14,149 nucleotides of DNA from contig NZ_CALHVN010000059.1 of the NCBI RefSeq assembly GCF_938039245.1, positions 1 through 14,149 of the forward strand, written 5' to 3'. A model generated the notes under the pieces. It searched no databases. It saw only the letters and a program-made list of their open reading frames with translations, and was not told the DNA's origin. Made by a program: the position numbers and the translations under genes. The number at the start of each line of letters is the position of its first letter. The stretch's first letter is position 1. This DNA comes from an uncultured Campylobacter sp. Lineage in GTDB: Bacteria > Campylobacterota > Campylobacteria > Campylobacterales > Campylobacteraceae. This document shows, one piece after another, positions 13,189 through 14,149 of the stretch.

Positions 13189-14061
13189 ATGAAAGTAGCG
13201 CTAATCCAACAAAAATTTCACGGCACCAAAGACGCGACCGTGCAAAGGACGCTCGAGCTCGTGCGCGAAGCTAGCGGCGGTGGGGCGGAGCTCGTGGTGC
13301 TTCAGGAGCTGCACCAGACGCAGTATTTTTGTCAGAGCGAGGAGACGAGGTTTTTTGATCTTGCCGAGGGCTGGGAAAACGACGTCAAATTTTGGGGCGA
13401 AGTAGCGCGACAAAACAGCGTCGTGCTCGTTACTTCGTTATTTGAAAAGCGCGCGGACGGCCTATATCACAACACCGCGTTCGTCTTTGAAAAAGACGGC
13501 AGCGTCGCAGGCAAATACCGCAAAATGCACATCCCCGACGATCCGGGCTTTTACGAGAAATTTTACTTTACTCCGGGCGACATCGGCTTTGAGCCCATCG
13601 ATACGAGCGTAGGCAGGCTCGGGCTTTTAGTATGCTGGGATCAGTGGTATCCCGAGGCTGCGCGCCTCATGGCTCTGCGCGGCGCGAAGCTACTCATCTA
13701 TCCGACCGCGATCGGCTGGTTCGAGAACGACGAGGAGGCGGAAAAATCGCGTCAGCTAGAAGCCTGGGTCGCCGTGCAGCGCGGGCATGCGGTCGCAAAC
13801 GGTCTGCCCGTGATCGCCGTAAACCGCGTGGGCTTTGAAAAGGACGAGAGCGGCGTGACGGACGGGATCAAATTTTGGGGCAACAGCTTTGTTTTCGGCG
13901 CGCAGGGCGAGGAGCTTTTCCGCGCCGATAGCCAGAGCGAGCTGTGCCGCATCGTCGAGATAGATATGACCAGAAGCGAAGAAGTGCGCAGGATTTGGCC
14001 GTTTTTGAGAGACCGAAGGATAGATGCGTACGCAAATTTAACAAAAAGATTTATTGATTAA
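13189..14061 (+). CDS. aguB: N-carbamoylputrescine amidase
   Basis: A 290-residue nitrilase-superfamily hydrolase of normal length. It converts N-carbamoylputrescine to putrescine, CO2 and ammonia. The catalytic triad is visible: Glu40 (LQELHQTQYF), Lys112 (KYRKMHIPDD) and Cys149 (LLVCWDQWYPEAARLMALRGA region). The LHQTQYF, GFYEKFYFTPGD and WDQWYPE wording is characteristic of N-carbamoylputrescine amidases rather than other nitrilases. With the agmatine deiminase-like gene at 10695 it completes the agmatine-to-putrescine route, which in C. jejuni is reported to feed spermidine synthesis through carboxyspermidine. ATG 13189 has a good ribosome site and its own promoter. GC content is high across the gene. 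No clear terminator was found after the stop. Confidence 0.93.
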   Translation: MKVALIQQKFHGTKDATVQRTLELVREASGGGAELVVLQELHQTQYFCQSEETRFFDLAEGWENDVKFWGEVARQNSVVLVTSLFEKRADGLYHNTAFVFEKDGSVAGKYRKMHIPDDPGFYEKFYFTPGDIGFEPIDTSVGRLGLLVCWDQWYPEAARLMALRGAKLLIYPTAIGWFENDEEAEKSRQLEAWVAVQRGHAVANGLPVIAVNRVGFEKDESGVTDGIKFWGNSFVFGAQGEELFRADSQSELCRIVEIDMTRSEEVRRIWPFLRDRRIDAYANLTKRFID

Positions 14062-14077
14062 GGCTCGTCTTTTTGGT

Positions 14078-14149
14078 TTATACTTTGTTAGATCTAAATT
14101 TTACTCGGTCACTACCGACGAGGTAGCTCCCGTCGTAAAATTTAAATCC
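14078..14149 (-). other. Possible C-terminal end of a minus-strand reading frame
   Basis: Read from the right edge on the minus strand, 23 codons are open to a TAA at 14080-14078 (GFKFYDGSYLVGSDRVKF and five more residues). A second minus-strand frame is open for 15 codons. Either could be the tail of a gene that begins outside the window and converges on the amidase gene. The stretch is too short to recognise. Two hairpins overlap it (14106-14117 and 14116-14135). Confidence 0.2.

Overview
The window looks like chromosome of a Campylobacter-type epsilonproteobacterium (Campylobacterota). The grounds are the amino-acid and polyamine gene families, several of which I recognise from Campylobacter jejuni, the promoters of TATAAT type without a clear -35, and the many AAATTT words in the intergenic DNA. 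The species cannot be fixed from the sequence. The base composition is higher in GC than C. jejuni in most genes, which would suit one of the oral or emerging Campylobacter species.

Left part (1-6070, + strand): the end of a surface-polysaccharide cluster. In order it holds the C-terminal part of a heparinase II/III-like protein, three GT-B glycosyltransferases, a SAM-dependent methyltransferase placed between the second and third of these, and a WbaP/WcaJ-type polyprenyl-phosphate sugar-1-phosphate transferase. The genes are closely packed, with overlaps or short gaps. An internal promoter lies before the second glycosyltransferase. The final gene would load the first sugar onto undecaprenyl phosphate, the glycosyltransferases would extend it, and the methyltransferase could decorate it. 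Base composition changes sharply within the cluster.

Middle (6071-10539): a gene-poor 788-base stretch with hairpins and decayed-looking reading frames, then a polar amino-acid ABC transporter on the minus strand. A periplasmic binding protein resembling C. jejuni CjaA (a cysteine binder) has its own promoter and a clear intrinsic terminator. Two permeases and an ATPase form a tightly overlapping operon further right. Between the two units, on the plus strand, sits a tiny secreted cysteine-rich Sel1/Hcp-type protein.

Right part (10695-14061, + strand): an agmatine deiminase-family gene, a cation diffusion facilitator, a low-molecular-weight protein tyrosine phosphatase and an N-carbamoylputrescine amidase. 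The first and last catalyse successive steps from agmatine to putrescine. The metal exporter and phosphatase lie between them. The last gene has its own promoter. The right edge may carry the end of a minus-strand reading frame.

No rRNA, tRNA, CRISPR array, insertion sequence or phage gene was recognised. Most of the window is ordinary metabolism and envelope synthesis. The less usual points are the non-lipoprotein CjaA relative, the very small Hcp-like protein lodged inside the transporter locus, the Cys-tailed metal exporter and the degenerate intergenic region.
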